From NCBI GenBank assembly GCA_024228355.1, contig JAAETN010000424.1, forward strand, positions 1 through 32,551: 32,551 nt of DNA, given 5' to 3'. Positions within the stretch are counted from its first letter, which is position 1. The number at the start of each line of letters is the position of its first letter. Shown here in pieces: positions 24,787 to 32,551 of this stretch. The notes below the pieces were generated by a model. It was not told the origin of the DNA, searched no databases, and saw nothing but the letters and a program-made list of their open reading frames with translations. The DNA is from Maribacter sp. Lineage in GTDB: Bacteria > Bacteroidota > Bacteroidia > Flavobacteriales > Flavobacteriaceae. Made by a program: the position numbers and the translations under genes.

Positions 24787-24815
24787 AATAAAAAAAAGGA
24801 TGCCTATAGGCATCC
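24787..24815 (-). terminator. Strong rho-independent terminator, probably bidirectional
   Basis: GGATGCC-TATA-GGCATCC (24798-24815) is a perfect palindrome. On the - strand it is followed by eight or more T residues (the A run at 24790-24797 on +), placed 26 bases after the stop of the gene ending at 24841. On the + strand it is followed by CATTTTTATTA, so it could also stop transcription from the other side. Confidence 0.9.
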
Positions 24816-24840
24816 CATTTTTATTAGTAGTGGTTGTACT

Positions 24841-25215
24841 TTATGCAATAGTCAACGGCACCTCTTTTTTGGTGAATGTTCGTAAAAGACCGGCATAGAA
24901 ACCGAGGTTTTTCGTATCCATTTCAATACATGATTTTAAAAAATCCTTTAGATTCTTGAAAAGTAAATTGGCATGTAAGGTCGGAATATAAGTATTCACC
25001 TTTTGAGGGTCATACTGATCATCGTCCAGTACAATATCCATTTCTATCCTTTTCCTATGATAGTCAATTGAAACATCTGCGGCATTGTAGTACTTTTTCA
25101 AAAGTGCTACATGAAGGGTCTCAAAATTGTCGGTCGTTTGCTGGTTGTCACAACTTCTGGAAATTAAGTTTTCAATTTCCATTGCAATCTTCTTTTTTAA
25201 TGTTGAATTTTCCAT
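24841..25215 (-). CDS. Small conserved protein of unknown function
   Basis: This is a 124-residue cytoplasmic protein without membrane segments, with an acidic central part (IDYHRKRIEMDIVLDDDQYDPQKVN) and a helical C-terminus. I do not recognise a domain. It is followed by a strong hairpin terminator, so it is its own transcription unit or the end of one; a 127-base gap separates it from the SDR gene upstream on the same strand. Confidence 0.75.
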   Translation of the reverse strand: MENSTLKKKIAMEIENLISRSCDNQQTTDNFETLHVALLKKYYNAADVSIDYHRKRIEMDIVLDDDQYDPQKVNTYIPTLHANLLFKNLKDFLKSCIEMDTKNLGFYAGLLRTFTKKEVPLTIA

Positions 25216-25342
25216 GGCAATCGAATTTTATATTTACTTAAAGTTATGCATTTTGTCGATAAAGTGTTCGAAATCAACGATATAATTAACATAAAAGGGT
25301 CTATTTTGTTGTGAAAATGCTTTAAAGAGTTGTGAATGAATC

Positions 25343-26146
25343 TTAAATCGAAGTGTTGAATCGGTACTTTTTAACATGAATTAGCCTACGGGATGCGATT
25401 TTTCCCCCAGAATTAAGGCTAGCATCTAAATATTCGGGTTTGGTGAGGCCTCTTTTTTGCGCTTCGATAGTATAATATTCCTGTTTTGACGGATGAAAGG
25501 GGTATACACCATTGAATAACTCATCCCACCATTCATTATGTATTATAGCCTTTATAATACCAATACAGTCCTCTAAATGGATAAGATTAATGACAGTATT
25601 GCCATTAGTGAGTCCTTTTCTTCCTGACAACATAGTTACTGGATGTCTATTGGGTCCGATCAAACCTCCAAAACGAATTATAGTAGTTCGCAATTTAGGG
25701 GTGTTTATAAAAAGACTTTCAGATCCCAATAATTGTTTTCCTGATTCAGTACTAGGTTGCGGAATAGTGTCTTCTGTAATTTCTCCTTCAATATTCCCAT
25801 AAACCGAAGTACTACTTACAAAGATTACATTTTTAGTTTTAGCAGCTTTAACCCCCGCAAGCAGCAATTGCATTTTTTTGACAAAGTTCTCCTTGTTTGC
25901 ACCTCTTAACTTGGGAGGAACGTTAATGACCAATATTTCAGCACCCCTCAGAAAACGGGATATGTCACCTGCTATCGTATTTTCGGATATTGAAATTAGA
26001 AAAGGGGATATTCCCTCTTTTTGAAGCATGCCGAGCTTAACTTCTGATGTGGTGGTACCATGAATGTTGTAACCATCCAATATTAGTGATTTTGCTAAAG
26101 GAAGGCCCAGCCATCCACAACCAATAATAGCAACAGTTTTAATCAA
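25343..26146 (-). CDS. SDR-family NAD-dependent epimerase/dehydratase-like protein
   Basis: This is a 267-residue protein with an N-terminal Rossmann motif (AIIGCGWLGLPLAKSL), VSSTSVYGN near 108-116 and a later region typical of atypical SDR proteins of the YeeZ type. The Tyr of the SDR YxxxK motif is not followed by Lys in the usual place (SVYGNIEGE), which marks the atypical branch whose activity is unclear. Its start overlaps the end of the M28 peptidase gene by 8 bases, so the two are translationally linked. Confidence 0.88.
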   Translation of the reverse strand: MIKTVAIIGCGWLGLPLAKSLILDGYNIHGTTTSEVKLGMLQKEGISPFLISISENTIAGDISRFLRGAEILVINVPPKLRGANKENFVKKMQLLLAGVKAAKTKNVIFVSSTSVYGNIEGEITEDTIPQPSTESGKQLLGSESLFINTPKLRTTIIRFGGLIGPNRHPVTMLSGRKGLTNGNTVINLIHLEDCIGIIKAIIHNEWWDELFNGVYPFHPSKQEYYTIEAQKRGLTKPEYLDASLNSGGKIASRRLIHVKKYRFNTSI

Positions 26147-28424
26147 ATGATATCGTTTTAATTACCAATACGGCATCATTCAATACAAAGGGCATAGGAA
26201 TGATATCATCTGGTCTTTCAGGAACAGTAAATTGAGCGTTACTTAATAGATCGTTAGAGGCTTCATAAATTGTTAGTTTTAGTTTGGCCTCTTTAGGAAT
26301 AGCAAATCGAAGTTCGGTATAGTCATTATTGCTGATATAATGGGTAATCAATTTACCATTTTTCCTATTTGTCAGATAATGTTCTGATAATTCAATATTG
26401 TTTACGCTTGCCTTTTTTAATTCAACCCCGTTCGAAAAAACCTCCAATCGGTTTACATCCCTTTGCGGGGTTATGCATAATTCTAAAAATCTCTCATTAC
26501 CAATGACTGTATCCAAGGAGGTCTCAACGAGTGGAGAAGCAATTTCCTTTATTGGTGCTTCTGAGACAAAGGTAAAGCCGGAAGCATATTTACTGCTTAT
26601 GGTTTTATCAGCCAGTTTTTCCGGTATTTTTTTGTCACTCCCGATATACTGCGAGGTCCAATTGGATATTTCATGTTCATAGGTAGCCCATTGTGCTTTA
26701 TTATTATCTGCATCCAGGATGTACAGAAGGCTACTGGGTTTTGCGTTTTCTGTTGAAAAATCCGAATTAAAATGTGCCGAAACCATTGATCCAAGGAACA
26801 AAATGAATCCTAAGAAGGTAAGTCGGTTCTTATTCTTGTAAAAACCGAAAATGGGCAGTAATAGATAAAAGGACAATGTAGTTAATAAGGTAGCAGCAAC
26901 CATCATTTTCAATCCTAGTCCAATAGGGAACATATTAATGAATGGGGCGTAAATCCATAATGCTGGTAAAGCTAAAATGACCAATAAATATGGACTGGGT
27001 TCTTTCTGGTTTATGACCACCATAAACGAAACCAATAGCGCATAAACTGGAACTATAAAAAAACTTGCCCCTTGTAGATATACGGAAACCAAGCCGCAAA
27101 TAACCAACCATAAAAACAAAGGAGCAACCAAAAGATTGGGTGTTCCTAATTTTTTAAACTTGTTATACACCCAGAAACAAACAGCGACCGAGAACAACAC
27201 AAAAGCTACTATATAGGTATGGCCATTATAAGTAAAACCATGCAATATATCCTTGTACCCGGGGTAGACCCACTTAAGGAATGACCAACTATAAAAACCA
27301 ACAACACCATTAATGATCAGTGCAATGAGCAGCGGTAAAAAGCCTGTTGCCAATTCATTGATTTGCAAGACTTTTTTCTTGAAACCAACAACTAAAAGAA
27401 TAATAAAAAATACAAGTGCGAGACCAAACATTGGCCAGATCCATTCAAACGGATATGAAACCAGTTTAAAGAAAGGCACGTTAAAATATATGAAATCATC
27501 CAAACTTTTTAGATTGTTCAAATCAGCATTTGCAAAATGCGATAATAAGGGCATCAAATAACTGCCTTGGTGTGCCAAGGTATTACGGTCCAAACGCTCA
27601 TAGTTGTCTTGCGCAGTATGATAATCAAAATGGTCATCGATAAAAGCAAAATTCAGCCCTTCAATATCGCCATCTTCCCTAAAAACGGTTAAATCAGTAT
27701 CATTTGGCAACATTTTATAAATGCTGTATACCAATGAATTGGCAACGGGATAATCCGGATCGGCCTTGGTAAATTCCTTAATGAGTTTTCCATTGCCGCG
27801 ATTTGTTTCAATTAGCATATAACTTGGTCCACCGCTGCCGCGAGCCTCAAAATTCAAAACCAGTCCAACATCCTTTGCCCAGGGATGATTGTTTACGAAC
27901 AAGTCCGCACCATTAAGACCCAATTCCTCGGCATCGGTAATAAGGATAATAATGTCATTCTTGGGTTGCTTTTTTTCTGTTAGATATGCACGAACACCCT
28001 CTAATATCGTTGCAACCCCACTCCCTGCGTCACTGGCTCCCAAGGAGGAATGCGGACTGCTGTCATAATGGGAAAGTAATAATAGTGCCTTGCCATCTTC
28101 AGTACCCTTGATACGGGCCAGAATATTGATTGCCTTGCTTAAATTACCCCAATCCCCAGCAGTATATCCTTCTTGAATTGAGGTTTCCAATCCTAAGGCT
28201 TCCAGTTCTGCAACTATATATGAACGTACTTGGGCATGGGCAGGAAAACCTACCCCGTGGGGTTCTTTGGAGAGTTTTTTTACATGGGCAAGTGCCCTGT
28301 CTGTTGAAAAAACATTTTCAGATGCCTTGGTATCAATTCTATAGGTGGGCATTGACGATCTAAAACTCCAATAAATGGCTAGTAGAATCAATAAAAGTGT
28401 AGTGATTTTGGAGAATTTATTCAT
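26139..28424 (-). CDS. Membrane M28-family aminopeptidase (ERMP1/Fxna-like)
   Basis: This is a 761-residue protein with an N-terminal membrane anchor (about 8-22) and an M28 peptidase domain (about 40-300). Zn ligands are visible in order: His119 and Asp121 (SHYDSS), Asp132 (GASDAGSG) and Glu166-Glu167 (DAEELGLNG). A set of about eight hydrophobic membrane segments follows (about 330-560), then an extracytoplasmic C-terminal domain with beta character. It should act outside the inner membrane, trimming N-terminal residues. It lies upstream of, and overlaps by 8 bases, an SDR gene, and is divergent from the CBS-domain gene (117-base shared promoter gap). Confidence 0.92.
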   Translation of the reverse strand: MNKFSKITTLLLILLAIYWSFRSSMPTYRIDTKASENVFSTDRALAHVKKLSKEPHGVGFPAHAQVRSYIVAELEALGLETSIQEGYTAGDWGNLSKAINILARIKGTEDGKALLLLSHYDSSPHSSLGASDAGSGVATILEGVRAYLTEKKQPKNDIIILITDAEELGLNGADLFVNNHPWAKDVGLVLNFEARGSGGPSYMLIETNRGNGKLIKEFTKADPDYPVANSLVYSIYKMLPNDTDLTVFREDGDIEGLNFAFIDDHFDYHTAQDNYERLDRNTLAHQGSYLMPLLSHFANADLNNLKSLDDFIYFNVPFFKLVSYPFEWIWPMFGLALVFFIILLVVGFKKKVLQINELATGFLPLLIALIINGVVGFYSWSFLKWVYPGYKDILHGFTYNGHTYIVAFVLFSVAVCFWVYNKFKKLGTPNLLVAPLFLWLVICGLVSVYLQGASFFIVPVYALLVSFMVVINQKEPSPYLLVILALPALWIYAPFINMFPIGLGLKMMVAATLLTTLSFYLLLPIFGFYKNKNRLTFLGFILFLGSMVSAHFNSDFSTENAKPSSLLYILDADNNKAQWATYEHEISNWTSQYIGSDKKIPEKLADKTISSKYASGFTFVSEAPIKEIASPLVETSLDTVIGNERFLELCITPQRDVNRLEVFSNGVELKKASVNNIELSEHYLTNRKNGKLITHYISNNDYTELRFAIPKEAKLKLTIYEASNDLLSNAQFTVPERPDDIIPMPFVLNDAVLVIKTISFD

Positions 28425-28541
28425 AGGAAATGCTTGTGCCTTAAAAGTATAAAATTCTTTGGGGATGCTGTGCTACATCGAGTATTTTATGGTATTCGAT
28501 TAATTTTTCTATCTTTAAAAACCAATCTAAATTCAAATTAT

Positions 28542-29006
28542 ATGGGAATCAAGAATTTTCAAGGATTCAGAAAGGCCGTAAAAAAGGAGTTTGATGCACC
28601 TATTTTAGTGTCTGATTATATGTGCACCAAGTTGGTGACCTTTTCTCCGGAACAGTCAATTCTCGAAGTCATGGAAAAGTTTGCCAAACACCATATTTCT
28701 GGGGGACCTGTTTTGGATGATAATGGATTTTTAGTAGGAATTATTTCCGAAGCCGACTGTATGAAGCAGATTTCCGAAAGCCGTTATTTTAATCAACCAA
28801 TTTTGGACAAAAGTGTCGAAAAATATATGTCCAAAGGGGTTGAGACCATACCTCATGATATTTCAATTTTTGATGCAGCCGGAGTCTTCGACAAGCATAG
28901 TCGGAGAAGATTGCCGGTGATGAAAGACGGACTGCTAGTTGGCCAGATCAGTCGTAAAGATATTGTAATTGCTGCATTAAAACTTAGTGGGCAAAATTAT
29001 AAGTAG
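28542..29006 (+). CDS. Tandem CBS-domain protein
   Basis: This is a 154-residue cytoplasmic protein made of two CBS domains, about residues 22-80 and 90-148. Each has the usual DYMCTKLVTFSPEQS or KYMSKGVETIPHDIS opening, with GGPVLDDNGFLVGIISEADC and RRLPVMKDGLLVGQISRKDI as paired ends. CBS pairs bind adenine nucleotides and regulate a partner. The start at 28542 gives MGIKNFQGF; an upstream in-frame codon at 28434 would lie in the shared promoter gap. The first 20 residues (KAVKKEFDAPI) are typical of Bacteroidetes stand-alone CBS proteins. Confidence 0.9.
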   Translation: MGIKNFQGFRKAVKKEFDAPILVSDYMCTKLVTFSPEQSILEVMEKFAKHHISGGPVLDDNGFLVGIISEADCMKQISESRYFNQPILDKSVEKYMSKGVETIPHDISIFDAAGVFDKHSRRRLPVMKDGLLVGQISRKDIVIAALKLSGQNYK

Positions 29007-29065
29007 GTTTTACTCATGATGTGAATAAACATAAAAAGTCATTTAATTTATTGTCATACTGAAGA

Positions 29066-29090
29066 TGTCATACTGAGCATGGTCGAAGTA
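29066..29090 (+). repeat. Bacteroidetes intergenic repeat TGTCAT...GAGC...GTCGAAG
   Basis: TGTCATACTGAGC followed by ATGGTCGAAGTA matches the short intergenic element seen many times in Flavobacteria and relatives (consensus close to TGTCATCCTGAGC...GTCGAAG). A partial copy, TTGTCATACTGA, precedes it at 29051-29062. It lies between a + strand and a - strand stop codon, the usual location for such elements. Confidence 0.7.
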
Positions 29091-29124
29091 GAGTTAAAGG
29101 TTTAGGAGCCTTTTTTGAAGGATT

Positions 29125-29475
29125 TCACTCCCTTTTTACAATCATATAGTAATCATTATCCAAGGGTAAATAACCCAAATCGTACACAAAGTAGTAGGTT
29201 GTACCTTTTTTGGTGGTATAGAGATTGGTTATAAACTCAAAATCAAAACCTCTATCAATCAATCTAGTACGAGTTGTTTTGGTTTTTCCTTCCTTTAGCG
29301 GAAAACTATCGAGAACCCTATAGTTCTTACGTAGACGATTATTGATATTACGTATAAGGTTTTTACTGTCTTTGTTTACCCTGTTGTTATAGGCATTTCT
29401 ACAATGGTCAGAGCAGTATTTTTTATCGACACGACCCCTGATTTCAGCACCACATTCCAAACACTTTCTTTCCAT
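29125..29475 (-). CDS. Zinc-ribbon protein of unknown function
   Basis: This is a 116-residue protein with an N-terminal treble-clef/zinc-ribbon pattern, CLECGAEIRGRVDKKYCSDHC (residues 5-25), giving four Cys ligands in a CxxC...CxxxC arrangement. A basic helical middle with NRVNKDSKN and RLRKNYRVL follows, then a beta-rich C-terminus (TTYYFVYDLGYLPLDNDYYM). It is conserved in Flavobacteria. Binding to nucleic acid or to a partner is possible. It starts one base after the DUF6265 stop, so it belongs to the same transcript. Confidence 0.85.
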   Translation of the reverse strand: MERKCLECGAEIRGRVDKKYCSDHCRNAYNNRVNKDSKNLIRNINNRLRKNYRVLDSFPLKEGKTKTTRTRLIDRGFDFEFITNLYTTKKGTTYYFVYDLGYLPLDNDYYMIVKRE

Positions 29476-29476
29476 T

Positions 29477-29971
29477 CTATTCCACTCTTTTGTAATTGAA
29501 TTTCACTTCTTCATGAGTTCCGTCTTCACTACCTACTACTACATACATATTGATTTCATTTTCGCTTATTTTTTCAATGGTAAAACCTTCAAAGTAGGCC
29601 CTGTTACCCTCAAGCTTTACCAACTTGAAATCAACGGTTTCATCTTTTTCTTCCCAGCCCTTCAATGAACCATGAAAATGTTTCAGTTGCAATATCAAGG
29701 TTTCCCCTATTTGCTGAATATGACCTACTTCATAGAATTGTACTTTACCTTCGGATGCCAACTTAAAAACGAACATCATGGAACCACCCAACGGTGGACT
29801 CCATATTTCCTCGGCTATACCACCGAAAGCTTCCCCTTTCCAATGACCGGCAATCCAAGCGATTTCATTGAGCGATGACTTGGGCGATTCGCTCCCTTCG
29901 GCCAGAGTTTTGGTATTTTGAGCTTTACAGCTAATAGAAATGCAAAAAAGAAGTACAAAAATTGATTTCAT
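29477..29971 (-). CDS. DUF6265-family secreted protein
   Basis: This protein of about 164 residues starts at 29971 (MKSIFVLLFCIS), which gives a signal peptide ending ISCKAQ; the upstream ATG at 30004 would put MYLVDIKPVKL in front and break it. The mature part is a calycin-like barrel with the family core WIAGHWKGEAFGGIAEEIWSPP and GGSMMFVFKL. Its function is not known. It lies one base upstream of the zinc-ribbon gene and 62 bases downstream of the pentapeptide-repeat gene on the same strand. Confidence 0.88.
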   Translation of the reverse strand: MKSIFVLLFCISISCKAQNTKTLAEGSESPKSSLNEIAWIAGHWKGEAFGGIAEEIWSPPLGGSMMFVFKLASEGKVQFYEVGHIQQIGETLILQLKHFHGSLKGWEEKDETVDFKLVKLEGNRAYFEGFTIEKISENEINMYVVVGSEDGTHEEVKFNYKRVE

Positions 29972-30033
29972 AAGCTTCACAGGTTTAATATCAACAAGGT
30001 ACAAATTATCCGATTACAAACGACTAATACGTT

Positions 30034-30606
30034 TTACCCAATAATGATATCATATTTGGTGAGCAATCCAGCAATATTTTCCTTAGAGAACTTTGCTTTC
30101 TTAATTCTGTTTCGTTCAGGATCCAAACTTAAACGGGAAGCTGTTCTAAAATCAGCCCTTTCCAAGATTGAATCAAAAAAAATGGCCTTATCCAAATCGC
30201 AAGAGTCGAAGGAAGCTTCGGTCAGATCCGATTCTGTAAAATCTACTTCAATGAGTTTAGAATCGATAAATTGAATATTTTTCAATTTCAATTGATAAAA
30301 AGAAGAGAAATTCAGCACGCAATTACTGAATTTAAAAGACATCAAAAAATTATTACATTCCTCAAATCCCAATCCCATCATTTTACAATGTAAAAAGTTC
30401 ACCTCCTTAAATACAGTATGACTTAAATTGGCATTGCTGAGGTTGCAATCAATGAAGCCACATTCCATGAAATTCTGATTGTCTACATAGCCATTGGAAA
30501 AATCACAACCTTCAAAAATACAGTTTTCGTATTCACCTTTCGGCAAACGATTTTTGGTAAAATCCTGCCCTTTGAAGGTTAGGTCTGCAATAAATGGGTT
30601 ATTCAT
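30034..30606 (-). CDS. Pentapeptide-repeat protein
   Basis: This is a 190-residue cytoplasmic protein dominated by A(D/N)LXX-type repeats. Examples are CDFSNGYVD, CNLSNANLSHT, SDLTEASFDSCDLDKAIFFDS and ERADFRTASRLSLDPE. They form a right-handed beta-helix of about 30 repeat units. The final RIKKAKFSKENIAGLL motif is shared with other stand-alone members in Bacteroidetes. QnrB/McbG-like members protect DNA gyrase, but nothing here indicates that, so no role is assigned. Confidence 0.9.
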   Translation of the reverse strand: MNNPFIADLTFKGQDFTKNRLPKGEYENCIFEGCDFSNGYVDNQNFMECGFIDCNLSNANLSHTVFKEVNFLHCKMMGLGFEECNNFLMSFKFSNCVLNFSSFYQLKLKNIQFIDSKLIEVDFTESDLTEASFDSCDLDKAIFFDSILERADFRTASRLSLDPERNRIKKAKFSKENIAGLLTKYDIIIG

Positions 30607-30642
30607 TTTTTCAATGAAATCATCGTTAATGATTGCGATTTT

Positions 30643-32193
30643 TTATTGTCCTCCTTTACGATTTGGTGAACGCTGATTAGGCCATGTTCTTTGTTCACCA
30701 GTTCGTGTATTCAGGGGTAAGACTGACTTCTCTCGAGAGGTTTTATCAGGATCTTCACTTGCTTTATAAGCTAATATTGCGGTCAAGATAGCATTGTTGC
30801 GTACATCATCGAAGACAATTTTATCGTAAGTATCCAAGTTGGTGTGCCAGGTATAATTCCAATAGCTCCAACTTAAAGAGCTCAATGAAAATGCTGGAGC
30901 CCCTGCTGCCACAAAGGAGGCATAATCAGACCCACCTCCGCCAGGAGTACCAGGGAAACGGGTTTCAATGTGGTCGGTTATTTCTTTGGGGACACTTTCC
31001 AGCCAACTTCCCAGATAGTTATATGCGTGTAAAAAACCTTGCCCAGAAAGATTAACAACCCTGCCCGTTCCATTATCTTGATTAAATGCCGCCTGCAAAC
31101 CTTCAATAATTTCGGGATGGTCTTCTACAAATGCACGTGATCCGTTCAAACCTTGTTCTTCACTTCCCCAATGACCAACGATTATAGTCCGTTTTGGATT
31201 AGGGTACACTTTTTTAAGAATACGTGCTGCTTCCATCATGGTAATTGTACCTGTTCCATTGTCGGTTGCGCCTGTTGCTCCATCCCAAGAATCAAAATGA
31301 GCAGAAAGTATTACATATTCATTCGGCAATTCTTTGCCAGGTATAGTTGCTATCGTATTGAAAGTAGGAACAATACCCAGTTCTTTGGATTCTGCCTTTA
31401 CTTTGATTATTGGATGTACTCCCTTCTCGGTCATGCGATAAAGCATTCCATAATCTTCCATGGTCAAATCAATTACTGGAATATTTTTTGTGTTTGCGCT
31501 GAAAATTTTGTTGGCACCAAATCCTTTTGACCATCTCGACTGTAAAATTCCGACTGCACCAGCTTCTTCCAGAGCGGTATTTATATTACGCGCTGTATAC
31601 CCTGTATTAAGAAATCTTTGATGCCATGCCGTGGCTTGTTCTTCACGATCTTTCTTCATTTTTTCAAAAGATTGCTCAGTGGCGAATTCTTCCCAATTAT
31701 AATCAGGTCTTCCTGTAGGTTGGTTCATGGAAACCATAACGAACTTACCTTTGACGCTTGGCAACCAGTTTGTGAATGCAATTGAATCTGACACATTCGG
31801 AATAATAATCAATTCGGCAGTTGTTCCTTTTTTAGGTGTACTAGGGCTCCATGCCAATTGCATACCCTGTAGGGTAACAACCCTTGGTGAAACTAAGTCT
31901 ATATGGGTAATGCCACGTTCCCAGCCTTTCCAGGTGCCCCATTGTTCATTTTTGGCCGCTATCCCCCATTTATTGTAGGTTGCAATGGCCCAATCATTGG
32001 CGGCTTTCATTTGTGGCGTTCCAACAAGTCTAGGTCCCACCACATCCATAAGTTCATGGGCTAGATTTTCTAATTGGGAATTTTCATTTGCCTCTGCTAC
32101 AATTTGGCCAACGATCTCATCAGATTCCTGGGCGAAACCAATGTCAACTATTAGAATCAATATTCCCAGAAGTAATTTTAGTGTTTTTCGCAT
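30643..32193 (-). CDS. Secreted M28-family peptidase with PA domain
   Basis: This is a 516-residue protein with a signal peptide (residues 5-20, cleaved at GFA). An N-terminal domain with LMDVVGPRLVGTPQM and a PA-type insert (about 110-245) precede the peptidase core. The M28 metal ligands are His299-Phe-Asp301 (SAHFDSWDGA), Asp311 (GATDNGTG) and Glu345-Glu346 (GSEEQGLNGS); GSDYASFVAAGAP (later) supplies the last ligands. It would remove N-terminal residues from peptides outside the inner membrane. The gene lies 18 bases after the stop of the VPS10/BNR-type gene and is probably co-transcribed with it. Confidence 0.92.
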   Translation of the reverse strand: MRKTLKLLLGILILIVDIGFAQESDEIVGQIVAEANENSQLENLAHELMDVVGPRLVGTPQMKAANDWAIATYNKWGIAAKNEQWGTWKGWERGITHIDLVSPRVVTLQGMQLAWSPSTPKKGTTAELIIIPNVSDSIAFTNWLPSVKGKFVMVSMNQPTGRPDYNWEEFATEQSFEKMKKDREEQATAWHQRFLNTGYTARNINTALEEAGAVGILQSRWSKGFGANKIFSANTKNIPVIDLTMEDYGMLYRMTEKGVHPIIKVKAESKELGIVPTFNTIATIPGKELPNEYVILSAHFDSWDGATGATDNGTGTITMMEAARILKKVYPNPKRTIIVGHWGSEEQGLNGSRAFVEDHPEIIEGLQAAFNQDNGTGRVVNLSGQGFLHAYNYLGSWLESVPKEITDHIETRFPGTPGGGGSDYASFVAAGAPAFSLSSLSWSYWNYTWHTNLDTYDKIVFDDVRNNAILTAILAYKASEDPDKTSREKSVLPLNTRTGEQRTWPNQRSPNRKGGQ

Positions 32194-32211
32194 GGTCTTT
32201 TTTTTAAATGA

Positions 32212-32551
32212 TTATTTTTTTAGAATTAGAGCTGGTAGCTCTAAATCTTTAAACATTTGGTTATATTCCTGCATCTCTTGATCAACGATGGTATTCCTTT
32301 CGTTTTCATAAGTCTTCCATTCAGCCAATAGATCCTTTAATCGTTCTTTGGCCCCTTTAGTAACCTTAGGTTCTGCGGCATCAACATAACTTTTAAGTTC
32401 CATGAACTCTGCGTTCAATTGATTGTTGAAGTTGATTACATCCTGAAAGGTCTTCTGATTGGGTTGTATTAAGCTTTGCTCCCAGGTATCAATACGTTCA
32501 ATAAGGGATTTCCCTTTCTCCAATAGTTCTTTTGCTTTTTCATTTTCTTTC
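32212..32551 (-). CDS. C-terminal end of a VPS10/BNR-repeat protein, cut by window edge
   Basis: The frame is open to the window end, so only the last 112 or so residues are present. The tail contains LIQPNQKTFQDVINFNNQLN and GAKERLKDLLAEWKTYENER, then NQMFKDLELPALI. This is the characteristic helical C-terminus of the large (about 1000-residue) secreted sortilin/VPS10- or BNR-repeat proteins common in Bacteroidetes, often labelled glycosyl hydrolase. The repeats themselves lie outside the window, so the assignment rests on the tail only. It is first in a transcript with the M28 peptidase. Confidence 0.75.
   Translation of the reverse strand, partial: KENEKAKELLEKGKSLIERIDTWEQSLIQPNQKTFQDVINFNNQLNAEFMELKSYVDAAEPKVTKGAKERLKDLLAEWKTYENERNTIVDQEMQEYNQMFKDLELPALILKK

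Noticed and set aside
30034-30606. Qnr-type gyrase-protecting resistance gene
   Set aside because: Pentapeptide repeats alone do not show this, and no Qnr-specific loops are visible.

Overview
The window comes from a marine-type member of the Bacteroidetes, most likely a flavobacterium. The base composition is AT-rich and no gene has a clear Shine-Dalgarno sequence. Lipoprotein signal peptides are numerous. The families are typical of the group: DUF6090, DUF6265, DUF2652, DUF6807/PmoA, SDR-type L-threonine dehydrogenase, and the VPS10/BNR protein tail beside an M28 peptidase. There is also a TGTCAT...GAGC...GTCGAAG intergenic repeat. No rRNA, tRNA, transposase, integrase or CRISPR array was seen.

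REGION 1, about 1-16146, is a one-directional array of integron-like gene cassettes with no integrase in view. All genes lie on the + strand, and each unit is separated by a palindromic attC-like element of 54-144 bases. The diagnostic signal is that each cassette begins GTT plus 5-7 bases. The exact or near-exact reverse complement of that start appears at the left edge of the attC-like element at the cassette's own 3' end. The starts differ between cassettes and each agrees only with its own end: 224 with 1654, 1701 with 1850 (degenerate), 2052 with 4513, 4577 with 7219, 7345 with 7741, 7869 with 9990, 10038 with 11220, 11345 with 12185, 12312 with 13550, 13675 with 15461, and possibly 15598 with 16034. 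This is what circular cassettes inserted by G/TT recombination should leave.

The cargo is an unrecognised lipoprotein, a six-hairpin glycosidase lipoprotein, a LytTR regulator with a cupin and a DUF6090 protein in one cassette, a small Cys-rich membrane protein broken by an in-frame stop, a PQQ dehydrogenase with cytochrome c, a serine hydrolase with a 3' frameshift, a small secreted protein, an M23 peptidase and an amidohydrolase. Two cassettes have no gene but fold into several hairpins. Nearly all cargo is exported or membrane-bound. Start codons usually lie 20-40 bases after the core, and stops lie close to or inside the next attC-like element.

REGION 2, about 16147-16867, has no gene that I can support.

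REGION 3, 16868-32551, reads as ordinary chromosome, mostly on the - strand. It begins with a sugar-catabolism-like group (Tat-exported Gfo/Idh/MocA oxidoreductase, TIM-barrel isomerase, DUF6807/PmoA lipoprotein) and a secreted protein. L-threonine 3-dehydrogenase follows. On the + strand come a small lipoprotein, a SnoaL/NTF2-like gene remnant and a DUF2652 protein. After these are a TPR protein, a small conserved protein with a strong terminator, an SDR protein overlapping an M28 membrane peptidase, a divergent CBS-domain protein, a zinc-ribbon protein, DUF6265, a pentapeptide-repeat protein, and an M28 peptidase downstream of the C-terminal end of a large VPS10/BNR-repeat protein cut by the window edge.
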